Shown here in pieces: positions 47,749 through 57,880 of a stretch of 64,000 nucleotides of DNA. Both the position numbers and the translations under genes were made by a program. Source of the stretch: Pristionchus mayeri (taxonomy: Eukaryota; Nematoda; Chromadorea; Rhabditida; Neodiplogasteridae); assembly GCA_036245805.1 (NCBI GenBank), contig BTRK01000001.1, forward strand, positions 4,650,001 through 4,714,000, read 5' to 3'. Below the pieces are notes generated by a model. That model had not been told where the DNA came from, did no database searches, and saw nothing but the letters and a program-made list of their open reading frames with translations. How positions within the stretch are numbered: position 1 is the first letter of the stretch; each line of letters begins with the position of its first letter.

Positions 47749-48225
47749 ATCTCTCTGTACTCCAGCCTTAGCGCTCAGTGCGCTAATGAGTCATCTTTTG
47801 CCGTTTTCCGTGGGAGTCGTGCTGACGGTGTTGGGAGCTGCTCGCGAGGGAGTTACCACTAGGCCATCCGGTCGATTTGTCACCGAGGCGAAAGGGAACA
47901 CTAAGAGCTCGCCCCGTCTCTCCCCTCTCTAAATGATAGACACTCTCTTTCTCTAGCGTCTCTCTGCACTCTAGCCCTAGCGCTCAGTGCGCAAATGAGT
48001 CATCTTTTGCCGTTTTCCGTGGGAGTCGTGCTGACGGTGTTGGGAGCTGCTCGCGAGGGAGTTACAACTAGGCCATCCGGTCGATTTGTCACAGAGGCGC
48101 AAGGGAACACGAAGAGCTCGCCCCGTGTCTCTCCCTCTCTAATTGATAGCCACTCCCTTTCTCTGGCGTCTCTCTCAGCACGCGAGTTCTCGCGCTCAGC
48201 CCGTTAGCGGGTCTTCTTTCGCCCC
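47749..48225 (+). repeat. 210-bp tandem repeat, two full copies and a partial third
   Basis: AATGAGTCATCTTTTGCCG starts at about 47784 and 47994, 210 bp apart, with nearly identical sequence between. A decayed third begins about 48168. A 70-aa open frame in the second unit is not shared by the first, so it is not treated as a gene. Confidence 0.88.
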
Positions 48226-48944
48226 CATAGTTCGTTCACTCTCTTTCTCTACCGCCGAAACCCTCGTTTCGCTAGAGCAACATCATATCATACTCATGAG
48301 TAGTATTCGCCCGAAGTTCGAGGGTGTGATTAGATGGAAGAGGAGCATTCTTACCGATTTGGAAGCAAATTGAAATGAAACAGAAAATCCATCCAGATGT
48401 TTGCCACATGGCGAGATATTGAGCAACTCTTCTGATTTCTTTGTTTTCGTTATTCTTATCGGCAGAAGCGTCGGCAGAATACACCGCTTCATTTCTGGCA
48501 GACCGCTGCTTGGCAAACCTACTAACCTACGATGGTTCGAAGGAAAAACGCAAATCCTCAGAAAATCGTAAGCTACGCGCATTCGCCCTTTCTGACCAAT
48601 ATCATGAAAGAGTTTTGATAAATGAACTTATAGGTCGATTCGCAGGGGCCGCCGAAACACCGCGATGCTCGAGTAGACGATTCAATCACGAGGACACCAG
48701 AGCCGGTACTTTTTTCACATTATCTCGGGTATATCAAGGATACGCTATGTAGTCAGATGTATTGCGGGGGTGATAATTCATATTTTAGCCCGACACTCAT
48801 AACTCCTCACGATCTCGAGAAATCAGTATTATCCAATCAGGCGCTGATGAATCCGAACAGGTTCGATTTTGTAAGACGAGTGTGAATAAACACCAGAGTA
48901 GCGAGAGCAATAAAATGAGCGCACATTGCGCCTTTCAAGAATCC
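48226..48944. other. Left flank or left part of the Maverick, unassigned
   Basis: No Maverick gene could be recognised and no terminal inverted repeat was located. A plus-strand frame at 48441-48752 has no motif. The element boundary probably lies here. Confidence 0.35.
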
Positions 48945-51900
48945 GCTTATCATTGATGGCGAACTTGCGAATTTGGATGATCTCTACGAGATAGAGGATG
49001 AAGATGAGTCGTACTGCGTGAGATTCCGAACCAAGCAAGTGGAATCCACGATCAGTATAAGTGACCGTGTGGAAAAGTCGGCTAATCCCGAGAGACTTTT
49101 TGATTTGGTAAAACAACCCAATAATTCATAAATTATGTGATATAACCGCAGATTATGGGGGATTTAATCGAGAAGACTCGAGACGATACTTTCGAAAATC
49201 CGCATGTGGCTGTCTCAGTGATACAAGACAGCACTACTAATGCGTTTCATCTTCGTTTCACCGAATTGTCCAAAATAACGCCATCGGTTATTCGAAGGGA
49301 AATGGAGATGAGTGCCCAATCAAATAATCTGCCCAGTCCACTGGTTCACAGCCAGGTTGGAATAATTTATATTTCGCTGGAAATGACTATCTTGCCAGCT
49401 TTCTGTGAGAATCTCTCATGTGGATGTTCCCCGAGGCTCAGGGAAGCGCAAGTACGCTGCAAATACAAACGATGATTACAATATCACGCCGATTAGCGGT
49501 AAAAAATCCGTCATTTATTTTTTCCACAACGGCTTCACGTAGGAGTTGACTACTGCTTGCCAAAGGCGATTGAAGTCGGCATCGCATATGTTAATCGCAA
49601 AGTAGATCGGAAGCGATGGAGGAGGCTATCGCGCTCGGACGGGCTACTAGCTACAGATGCGATTCGTCTCCAAAAGCGCTCCAAGATCAGCAAAAATCGC
49701 GATTATGAGATCGAGGATGTCAAGGTGTTCCAGAAGATGCTGTTCAAGGTTGAATATATTCTTTTGCTTCTCTATATGAGGTCAATTTAGGATCAAATAC
49801 AGTTGATAGTGTTCGATGGAACGAAGATTCGCGAACCCCTGTTCATAGGGCCGTACTTTGGATCTGAGCGCTCTATCGGTCTCAGACTGTCGAACGGACA
49901 TTTTGACCATATCAAGATATCGTCGTTCTTTGGTGAATTTCAATTAAGATTCGGAGTACATTCGAGGATCTGTTCTTGCTCACTCTTATCAATGTGAATC
50001 ACAGGTTCCAAGTACTACTGCGCCTTCTGCGATGTGCTCTACAACACCGAGAGGAGTCACTACAAATGCAGAGTTAAATGCCAGAGATGCGGTGAGAAGG
50101 ACTCGAAGGATTGTATCGGAGACGAGGAGATCAAGTGCGATACTTGCGATGGAGATTTCCTGACGCATGCATGCTTCGATAATCATCTTCGTCCAGGTAA
50201 GAAATGAGTGAGACATGTGCACAATTGATTTTTTTTTATCACGGAGTACTCGGCGGCAAACCATTTTGCAATGCTGTATCTCGATGGGATGACTGCGGTG
50301 CTAGAATCATAGAGGATCGCACGGGGCGACCCCACAAATGTGGATATTCATTCTGCAATCAGTGTCAGACTGATGCGCCCATAGGCCACACCACCTGCTT
50401 CATCTCACCCATTCCTCCTCTGAGCGTCAAATTTGTGAAGAAGACCATTGTCTTCGACATCGAGGTAATACATCAATAGAGTAGTCACCCAATGCTCAAA
50501 ATACGCAGACAACCGTCGAGGAGGTGGATATCATGAGGAAGAAGAAGCCCATGAAGATGAAGCGCCACAAGCCCAATCTCATCATCGCGTTTCGCTCCTG
50601 CGAGCACTGTGAGACCAAGCTCCCTTCGTCTCCTGATGACTATGAGTTGTCGTGTGATGAATGTGGTGGACAGAAGCTTCACCAATGGAATGCATTCGAT
50701 GATCCTGAGAGGAACATCATGAAGGAATTTGTGGACTGGCTCTTCTCTCCAGTTCACTACTCATTCACCGTGATCGCGCACAACCTGAGGAGGTAGGGGT
50801 CGATAGATCCAGCTCGAAAATCAATATTAATACAGCTTCGACGGGCAGTTCATCATCCGACAAGTCGCCCAGGGCGCTCCTCTCAGAAAGGAGGATCTCG
50901 TTCTTGTCGGGCGAAAATTGATGTTCCTCAAGGGGAATGGCGTTCGATTCGTTGATTCACTCAACTTCCTCGCCATGCCCCTTGCGGCCTTCAGTTCGAC
51001 GTTCGACATAAAGGAGATGAGTAAAGGTTAGATCAGCATACTGACAACATGTAAAAATGAAGTTCAGGCCACTTCCCCCACTCCTTCAATCTCCCCGCCA
51101 ACTACAACTACATCGGAACGATCCCGCCTCTCGACGCATATCTATCCGCAAACATCAAGCCCTCACAGAAGGCGGAGGTGTCGAAGTGGCATGAGTCAGT
51201 GGTGGATCAGGTCTGATTTATTTTAAGTTTTTGTTTTGTTATAGTGATTCTAGGAATTCAATTTCCGCGAGCAAATTTCGGGCTACTGCTTGTCGGATGT
51301 TCTCCTTCTGCATGAGGGCGTGAGAAGATTCGATGAGGATTGCTATGCTTCAGCTGGGGTTCGCGTCTTCCACGAGTCGAGAACATGCGCCTCAGCTGCG
51401 ATGAAGGTAGTGTATAGGTTGACTATACTAGAGTTGAATCATTATTTGCAGGTGTTCAGGCGGAAGTTCCTCACTCCCGACACCTTGGCCATCGAGAGGA
51501 AGGCTGCTGCGAAGGAAAACCAGTCACGAATCGCTCTCAAGTACCTCAGGTAGTTTGATGTACAAAGATAATAATGAGCGACATTGATTATTAGTTGGCT
51601 GCGTCATTCAACGGGAGAGAAGATCCAAGATGCTCGGAACGGTGGGGAGTATCAAGTCCCAGGAACGAGATACAAGGCTGATGGTTACGTGGAGGTAGAA
51701 GGAGGCCGTGGGAAGATCTACGAGGTATTGCATGAAAAAGGCTTTTACGAAATGCATATTTTAGATCTACGGAGACTACTACCACGCATGCAGCTGCAGG
51801 TACAACGACCACAATCTGATTCTCGGTCTCTCTGCGTACGAAATTCGCAACCGAGATCGGAAGAGAGTGGAGACAATCGAGAAAGCAGGCTACGATGTGG

Positions 51901-53544
51901 TGATCGTGAGAGAATGCGAGATCCGCCAGATGCTCAAGGAAGATCAGCTCATGACCGAGTACTTCGAGAGCTGCGATCTCCAGGTGTGAAACATTCAAGA
52001 TCTGGGAATATTTATATATTCAGGACCCGCTACAAATCGAGGAAGGCTTCTCAGGAGGCAGGACCGAAGCGTTCAAGATCTACCAGAAGTGCGAAGAGAA
52101 CGAGGAGATAGTCTATGTGGATTTCTGCTCTCTCTACCCGACCGTGAACAAGTACGAGCCGTATCCGGTCGGACTAGGGAGAACCATCGCTGGAGATCAG
52201 TTTACTGTACCTCTCTCTCGTCCTGACGATCTGAGAGTGGATGGATTTGTCAAGTGCAAGATCCTCCCACCGAGGAAGTTGCAACTCCCTGTGCTCATGA
52301 TCAAGGCGGGAGGGAAGAACTGCTACGCTCTGTGCAGGACTTGTGCACTCGACCAGAATCCCTTCGGTAGATGTGAGCATGGAGATGAGGAGAGGGAGAT
52401 GGCGGGTGTCTGGAGTTCAGTGGAATTGAAACTGGCCCTCGAAGAAGGATATGTCATCACACGTGTCTACCAAGTGAAAACTACATCTTTTCGAGTATAA
52501 CAACTGTTATTTTCAGGCGAGACACTACGACGAGTGGCGCCAGTATTCGATCTCAGACGATGGCACTGTTCGTCACGGAGTTATGTCTGAGTACATGAAC
52601 TTCTTCATCAAGAAGAAGACAGTAGGTAGAGAACGAAAATCGTGAACCAATTAGCAAGTTGATGGCCAACTCACTTTGGGGGTGAATAGTAAATGAAAAA
52701 ACAGTATATCAAATACTACTTATTGCCAGGGAGCTCGGGGAAAGATATAGACGTCGCACGAATAAGATCTTTCACAACCCGCACGAATACTACTCCTTTC
52801 TGAAGAGTGCTGATAATGAAATTCTCGATGTGGTGGTGCTCACCGACTACAAGGTACACTGAAGAATCTATGAAATCTCACTCATTCATTCCAGGTGCTG
52901 GTGGTGTACATGGTGGTCGAGGAGGCGGTGGAACCAATTAGCACTACGAGCAAGGCCTCTGCAGCTCTCACGACGGCCTATGCACGGGTTCGACTCTACA
53001 AGGCAATGCGCAGAATCAAGCCCGAGTCGATCCTCTATTGTGGTAAGTTCGCACCCATCTCTTAGCGTTTTTCTTCATAGATTGATCTATTTTTCTTTTA
53101 CTTGCGAATACAGACTCAATTATTTTCATCAAGAAGAAGGCCGAGAAGAACCCGGTGGAAGATCTGATGGGCCCGTTCCTGGGTGATCTCACAAGCGAGA
53201 TCCCCCCAGGAAGCAGTTGTGTGGAGTTCGTAGCTCTCGCTCCCAAGACCTACGCATACAAACTGCGAATGGAAGATGGATCGGAGAAGGAAGTTGTCAA
53301 GTGTAAGGGGTTCCCCCTCACTTGCGAGGCCTCGGAGAAGATCAAGTTCGAGGCAATGAAGAAGATGGCAGAGAAGATGGTGAAGGGTGAGCATGCCGAG
53401 CCGATCTCCATCAACTACGAGATGTTTGGTATTAACAATGAGCATGAGGTTCTCAACACGTCCATAGTCAAGCGATTAAACGTGTCATTCACCAAGTGCT
53501 GTTTTGTATCGAATAGCTTCGAAACGGTTCCGTACGGGTATTAA
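48945..53544 (+). pseudogene. pPolB: Maverick protein-primed DNA polymerase B, left copy (internal deletion)
   Basis: Some 20 exons with short introns: about 48945-49106, 49152-49355, about 49403-49490, 49543-49748, 49803-49932, 50005-50196, 50247-50464, 50509-50792, 50836-51026, 51068-51210, 51254-51406, 51452-51549, 51595-51724, 51765-51983, 52024-52473, 52517-52621, a damaged exon ending about 52681, 52730-52853, 52895-53042, 53114-53544. The N-terminal part holds a CLPKAI block and Cys-rich zinc-binding repeats. Exonuclease motifs are FDIE (Exo I, end of 50464), AHNL..SFDGQF (Exo II, across 50792/50836) and YCLSDVLLL (Exo III, about 51285). Polymerase motif A is DFCSLYP (about 52120) and motif B SKLMANSLWG (about 52655). 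A 151-bp deletion just before motif B removes the exon's acceptor and most of it. Motif C reads YCDSIIF. The first exon has no visible ATG. Confidence 0.88.
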
Positions 53545-53667
53545 TGCGTGTTCATCATTGTTTTCATTTACATGTATCAATTTAGTTGTTTTGCTTTTTT
53601 CATAATGTTGTCATTCATACTATATTCCCAATCGCGCACTCTTTCATCGTCGAAGTAAAGACTTACC

Positions 53668-54288
53668 ATGGAATGGCCCTCATGCCTATTGGTGACAGGA
53701 CCGAGCGGATGTGGAAAAACAAAGCTAGTTTTTAAAATCTTGAATAATCTGAATGAGGCGTACACCGAACGCCCTAATGTCATCATTTTCTGTTACAATG
53801 AGTTCCAAGATGCATACAATCTCTTATCCGGAGTAGAAAATGTGATTTTTATCCAGGGCTTGCCGGACATCGGTTTACTGAGGGAACATAAAAAATCGAA
53901 GCCTTTGCTCGTTTTAGATGATTTGATGGTGCAACTCTCTAAATGGGCGGATGCTGAAAATTTGTTCTCTGTTTTGTCGCACCACTTTGATATGTCTATA
54001 ATAGCGATTATACACTCGATATTCTATTCAAAAACCATTCGCAACTTAAGAATTCATTGCAGTTACCTGGCTCTGTTTAAGAATAACCCAGATCGTTTAG
54101 CCATTCGAAACCTGGCCACTCAACTGTTTCCAACAAACAGGGCCCATTTCATTTCTTCTTACGAAGATGCTACTCACGAACCACACAGCTATCTTTTCTG
54201 CGATTTGCATAAGAATACTCCCGACACGTTCCGACTTCGATCTACTCTGTTCACGAACGAAATTGGCTATTGTTATTTGCCAAAATGA
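53668..54288 (+). CDS. Maverick packaging ATPase (A32/FtsK-HerA type), left copy
   Basis: A 206-aa intronless gene. Walker A GPSGCGKT is at residues 11-18 and Walker B LLVLDDL near residue 90. In the family it is thought to pump DNA into preformed capsids. It lies 123 bp after the polymerase stop, and its TGA overlaps the ATG of the next gene (ATGA at 54285-54288), suggesting a compact transcription unit. It is intact in both arms with identical protein. Confidence 0.93.
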   Translation: MEWPSCLLVTGPSGCGKTKLVFKILNNLNEAYTERPNVIIFCYNEFQDAYNLLSGVENVIFIQGLPDIGLLREHKKSKPLLVLDDLMVQLSKWADAENLFSVLSHHFDMSIIAIIHSIFYSKTIRNLRIHCSYLALFKNNPDRLAIRNLATQLFPTNRAHFISSYEDATHEPHSYLFCDLHKNTPDTFRLRSTLFTNEIGYCYLPK

Positions 54289-54629
54289 GAATTCCATTTT
54301 GGAGTAAAAAGGTTATTGCTGATTTGCGGAAGCTTAGACGAAAGCTCATCAAAAACGAAAAGATTCCGGACACATTACTTCATGATAATCTCGTGATTTG
54401 TTTGATTGAAGCTCTGTGTAACTTACTAAACCATGAAAAGCTGGTGTTACGTATCAAACAGAAAACTCCAACAACTTTCGAACCCAAACTGCACAAATTA
54501 GCGAATTGTAGAAATATCAATCAGGCAAAACGCATTGTTGAGCAATCCGGAGCAGGATTCCTACCGGCTATCATTCCGATTATTGCATCCGTTGTAACTG
54601 AGATCATCGCACGCAATGGCTTTTCGTAA
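54285..54629 (+). CDS. Small Maverick protein with hydrophobic C-terminus, left copy
   Basis: 114 aa starting MRIPFWSKKV. The N-terminal two thirds are basic with helical patterns; the end is GAGFLPAIIPIIASVVTEII, a glycine-led hydrophobic helix like those of adenovirus-type minor capsid or membrane-active proteins of Polintons. The start ATG overlaps the ATPase stop, and its own stop overlaps the next gene by 14 bases. The function is inferred only from position and shape. Confidence 0.75.
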   Translation: MRIPFWSKKVIADLRKLRRKLIKNEKIPDTLLHDNLVICLIEALCNLLNHEKLVLRIKQKTPTTFEPKLHKLANCRNINQAKRIVEQSGAGFLPAIIPIIASVVTEIIARNGFS

Positions 54630-55330
54630 AATGTTATTGATCCCCGAGGATCAGTTAAGTGCCTTGAAAAACAACGCCACGAGTACTCCTGATTTCGTGG
54701 AGCCCCATTTTTTTGTCACATAAAGAAGAGGAATTGAAACAGCTACTATCAAGCATTTCAACGTCTACCGCGGATGAGCGACTTCTCAAATATCGGCACA
54801 TTCTCGAGCAGATTTTGGCTCATATCCGACCAGAAAATTTTGAAAAGGAGGAGCGCGGAACAAACACATCTTCACTCGCCGAAGATTCGCGTTCTGATGC
54901 AGTTCAAAACAACGATGACATGACCGCTCGAGATGAACCGGCTGGAGAAATTGCTGCTTCCCTCGATGAAACGGTTCAATCTGAACCAGCAACTGTGAGA
55001 AGATCACCGACTAAATCACCAAGATTGAGTAGATTGTCAAATCAGCAAAGATCAAAGTATGAAATTTTAAAACACATCGAAAAAAATCCCCGAGTGATTA
55101 GTCAAGATAATAGCGGTAGACTCTGTATTGATGGTCAAGCGATTGAAAACAGTAATTTTGACGCTCTCATAGAAGATTTCTCAAATCCTCACAGAACTCG
55201 TTCTCATTTACCAAGGGGCGGTTATCGTTTCGTTTCTGCGTTGTTCACTACCGGATTCCCTTTAGAGAAACTGGCAAATACTGCAAGACCCTACGATTTC
55301 GTTGTTAGAAAATGGCCGATCAGGCAATAA
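54616..55330 (+). pseudogene. Conserved Polinton protein of unknown function, frame broken at a T7 run, left copy
   Basis: The reading frame opens MAFRKMLLIPEDQL at 54616 and stops at 54723. The rest (to 55330) continues one frame over from within the T7 run at about 54708-54714. It contains an S/E-rich middle and a conserved C-terminal part (GRLCIDGQAI, PRGGYRF...). The same order is common in Polintons between ATPase and integrase. Both arms carry the same run, so the shift predates the duplication, or it is a base-count error or slippage site. The stop overlaps the integrase start. Confidence 0.7.
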
Positions 55331-55455
55331 ATAAAGTGTATTCAGACATTCGAAATCCTGCAGGATTTTCGAGCCCCGTGAAAATTTCAAAAACTCTGAA
55401 TGTTAAGCGCTCTCAAGTTGAAAAAGTTCTGCACAAAAACGATACCTACACTTAA
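55312..55455 (+). pseudogene. Maverick integrase, left copy, N-terminal fragment
   Basis: 47 codons from MADQAINKVYSD to a TAA at 55453-55455, where the right copy has CAA. Homology to the right copy continues 24 bp further and then ends at the inversion centre. It lacks the catalytic core. Confidence 0.88.
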
Positions 55456-55476
55456 CACTATCCATCGCGTAGAAAA

Positions 55477-55521
55477 CTGTTGTTTATGGCGAACACGGGC
55501 TGTTGTTTATGGCGAACACGG
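55477..55521. repeat. 23-bp direct repeat at the inversion centre
   Basis: CTGTTGTTTATGGCGAACAC occurs twice, 23 bp apart, exactly where the left arm ends. On the minus strand it is integrase coding sequence (FAINNS) duplicated in place, causing the final residues NNSPCSP and a stop. Confidence 0.9.
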
Positions 55522-56113
55522 CATCTTCAAGGACATCAATCCATCGAAAGGTATTGTTGAATGTGAAATACTTATACAATTTTGATTTAAGCCGCTTGAT
55601 GAAGTTCTCGGCTAAAGAACATTTCACGTCGTGATTCTTCGGTATCCTATGTTTTATTTCCTTTTTGCTCAACAGAGCTTGAAAAGAACTGTTAAGATAC
55701 TCTTTTCCTTCGTCGGTATGTAATCGAAATGGAACTCTACCGCTCTCTAGGATAATGGAATACGCGTTGGTCACGCATTGTGCATTCTTTTTCCTAAGAG
55801 GATAAGCCCACGCGAATCGAGATAAAACATCACAAACTACTAGAATGTACGAGAAGCCGTCATTAAAGTTTGAAAGATCCAAAAGAACACAAATATCTGA
55901 TTGATGATCACTATCAATCCATGATGCTTGTGTTTTATTTGTTTTGAATTTTCTACGCGATGGATAGTGTTGAGTGTAGGTATCGTTTTTGTGCAGAACT
56001 TTTTCAACTTGAGAGCGCTTAACATTCAGAGTTTTTGAAATTTTCACGGGGCTCGAAAATCCTGCAGGATTTCGAATGTCTGAATACACTTTATTTATTG
56101 CCTGATCGGCCAT
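55484..56113 (-). pseudogene. Maverick integrase (retroviral DDE type), right copy, C-terminally truncated
   Basis: 209 aa from MADQAINKVYSD. The DDE core is visible: a first Asp in CVLLDLSNF, or the one in VVCDVLSRFAWAYPL; the second in LHTDEGKEYLN; and the catalytic Glu in SLAENFIKRLKSKL. It would insert the element's ends into host DNA, normally giving 6-bp duplications. It stops soon after the core, at the duplicated 23-mer, so the C-terminal chromodomain or other tail usual in the family is missing. It spans the unique centre of the palindrome. Confidence 0.88.
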
Positions 56114-56809
56114 TTTCTAACAACGAAATCGTAGCGTCTTGCAGTATTTGCCAGTTTCTCTAAAGGGAATCCGGTAGTGAACAACGCAGAAACGAAACGA
56201 TAACCGCCCCTTGGTAAATGAGAACGAGTTCTGTGAGGATTTGAGAAATCTTCTATGAGAGCGTCAAAATTACTGTTTTCAATCGCTTGACCATCAATAC
56301 AGAGTCTACCGCTATTATCTTGACTAATCACTCGGGGATTTTTTTCGATGTGTTTTAAAATTTCATACTTTGATCTTTGCTGATTTGACAATCTACTCAA
56401 TCTTGGTGATTTAGTCGGTGATCTTCTCACAGTTGCTGGTTCAGATTGAACCGTTTCATCGAGGGAAGCAGCAATTTCTCCAGCCGGTTCATCTCGAGCG
56501 GTCATGTCATCGTTGTTTTGAACTGCATCAGAACGCGAATCTTCGGCGAGTGAAGATGTGTTTGTTCCGCGCTCCTCCTTTTCAAAATTTTCTGGTCGGA
56601 TATGAGCCAAAATCTGCTCGAGAATGTGCCGATATTTGAGAAGTCGCTCATCCGCGGTAGACGTTGAAATGCTTGATAGTAGCTGTTTCAATTCCTCTTC
56701 TTTATGTGACAAAAAAATGGGGCTCCACGAAATCAGGAGTACTCGTGGCGTTGTTTTTCAAGGCACTTAACTGATCCTCGGGGATCAATAACATTTTACG
56801 AAAAGCCAT
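56095..56809 (-). pseudogene. Conserved Polinton protein of unknown function, right copy (same frame break)
   Basis: Mirror image of 54616-55330. ATG at 56809; frame break at the A7 run (plus strand) near 56711-56717; stop at 56095. It differs from the left copy by Arg for Pro near the C-terminus. Confidence 0.7.
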
Positions 56810-57140
56810 TGCGTGCGATGATCTCAGTTACAACGGATGCAATAATCGGAATGATAGCCGGTAGGAATCCTGCTCCGGATTGCTCAACAATGCGTTTTGC
56901 CTGATTGATATTTCTACAATTCGCTAATTTGTGCAGTTTGGGTTCGAAAGTTGTTGGAGTTTTCTGTTTGATACGTAACACCAGCTTTTCATGGTTTAGT
57001 AAGTTACACAGAGCTTCAATCAAACAAATCACGAGATTATCATGAAGTAATGTGTCCGGAATCTTTTCGTTTTTGATGAGCTTTCGTCTAAGCTTCCGCA
57101 AATCAGCAATAACCTTTTTACTCCAAAATGGAATTCTCAT
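56796..57140 (-). CDS. Small Maverick protein with hydrophobic C-terminus, right copy
   Basis: Identical in protein to the left copy (54285-54629), with the same overlaps with its neighbours. Confidence 0.75.
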   Translation of the reverse strand: MRIPFWSKKVIADLRKLRRKLIKNEKIPDTLLHDNLVICLIEALCNLLNHEKLVLRIKQKTPTTFEPKLHKLANCRNINQAKRIVEQSGAGFLPAIIPIIASVVTEIIARNGFS

Positions 57141-57757
57141 TTTGGCAAATAACAATAGCCAATTTCGTTCGTGAACAGAGTAGATCGAAGTCGGAACGTG
57201 TCGGGAGTATTCTTATGCAAATCGCAGAAAAGATAGCTGTGTGGTTCGTGAGTAGCATCTTCGTAAGAAGAAATGAAATGGGCCCTGTTTGTTGGAAACA
57301 GTTGAGTGGCCAGGTTTCGAATGGCTAAACGATCTGGGTTATTCTTAAACAGAGCCAGGTAACTGCAATGAATTCTTAAGTTGCGAATGGTTTTTGAATA
57401 GAATATCGAGTGTATAATCGCTATTATAGACATATCAAAGTGGTGCGACAAAACAGAGAACAAATTTTCAGCATCCGCCCATTTAGAGAGTTGCACCATC
57501 AAATCATCTAAAACGAGCAAAGGCTTCGATTTTTTATGTTCCCTCAGTAAACCGATGTCCGGCAAGCCCTGGATAAAAATCACATTTTCTACTCCGGATA
57601 AGAGATTGTATGCATCTTGGAACTCATTGTAACAGAAAATGATGACATTAGGGCGTTCGGTGTACGCCTCATTCAGATTATTCAAGATTTTAAAAACTAG
57701 CTTTGTTTTTCCACATCCGCTCGGTCCTGTCACCAATAGGCATGAGGGCCATTCCAT
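57137..57757 (-). CDS. Maverick packaging ATPase, right copy
   Basis: 206 aa, identical to the left copy, with Walker A GPSGCGKT and Walker B LLVLDDL intact. Confidence 0.93.
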   Translation of the reverse strand: MEWPSCLLVTGPSGCGKTKLVFKILNNLNEAYTERPNVIIFCYNEFQDAYNLLSGVENVIFIQGLPDIGLLREHKKSKPLLVLDDLMVQLSKWADAENLFSVLSHHFDMSIIAIIHSIFYSKTIRNLRIHCSYLALFKNNPDRLAIRNLATQLFPTNRAHFISSYEDATHEPHSYLFCDLHKNTPDTFRLRSTLFTNEIGYCYLPK

Positions 57758-57880
57758 GGTAAGTCTTTACTTCGACGATGAAAGAGTGCGCGATTGGGAA
57801 TATAGTATGAATGACAACATTATGAAAAAAGCAAAACAACTAAATTGATACATGTAAATGAAAACAATGATGAACACGCA

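Larger units (their letters stand above)
50620..55479 (+). repeat. Left arm of a 4.9-kb inverted duplication
   Basis: Nearly identical to the reverse complement of 55949-60956. Differences noticed: a 151-bp deletion in this arm (its partner bases are 58775-58925), a C-to-T change that makes the integrase stop at 55453, and two amino-acid changes (Ala/Val in the polymerase near 52400, Pro/Arg in the conserved protein near 55290). Confidence 0.95.

Noticed and set aside
47995..48207. 70-aa frame in the 210-bp tandem repeat
   Set aside because: The sister repeat unit does not keep the frame, and there is no homology.
53016..53445. Minus-strand frames opposite the polymerase C-terminus
   Set aside because: Shadows of the plus-strand polymerase exons, repeated in mirror image in the other arm.
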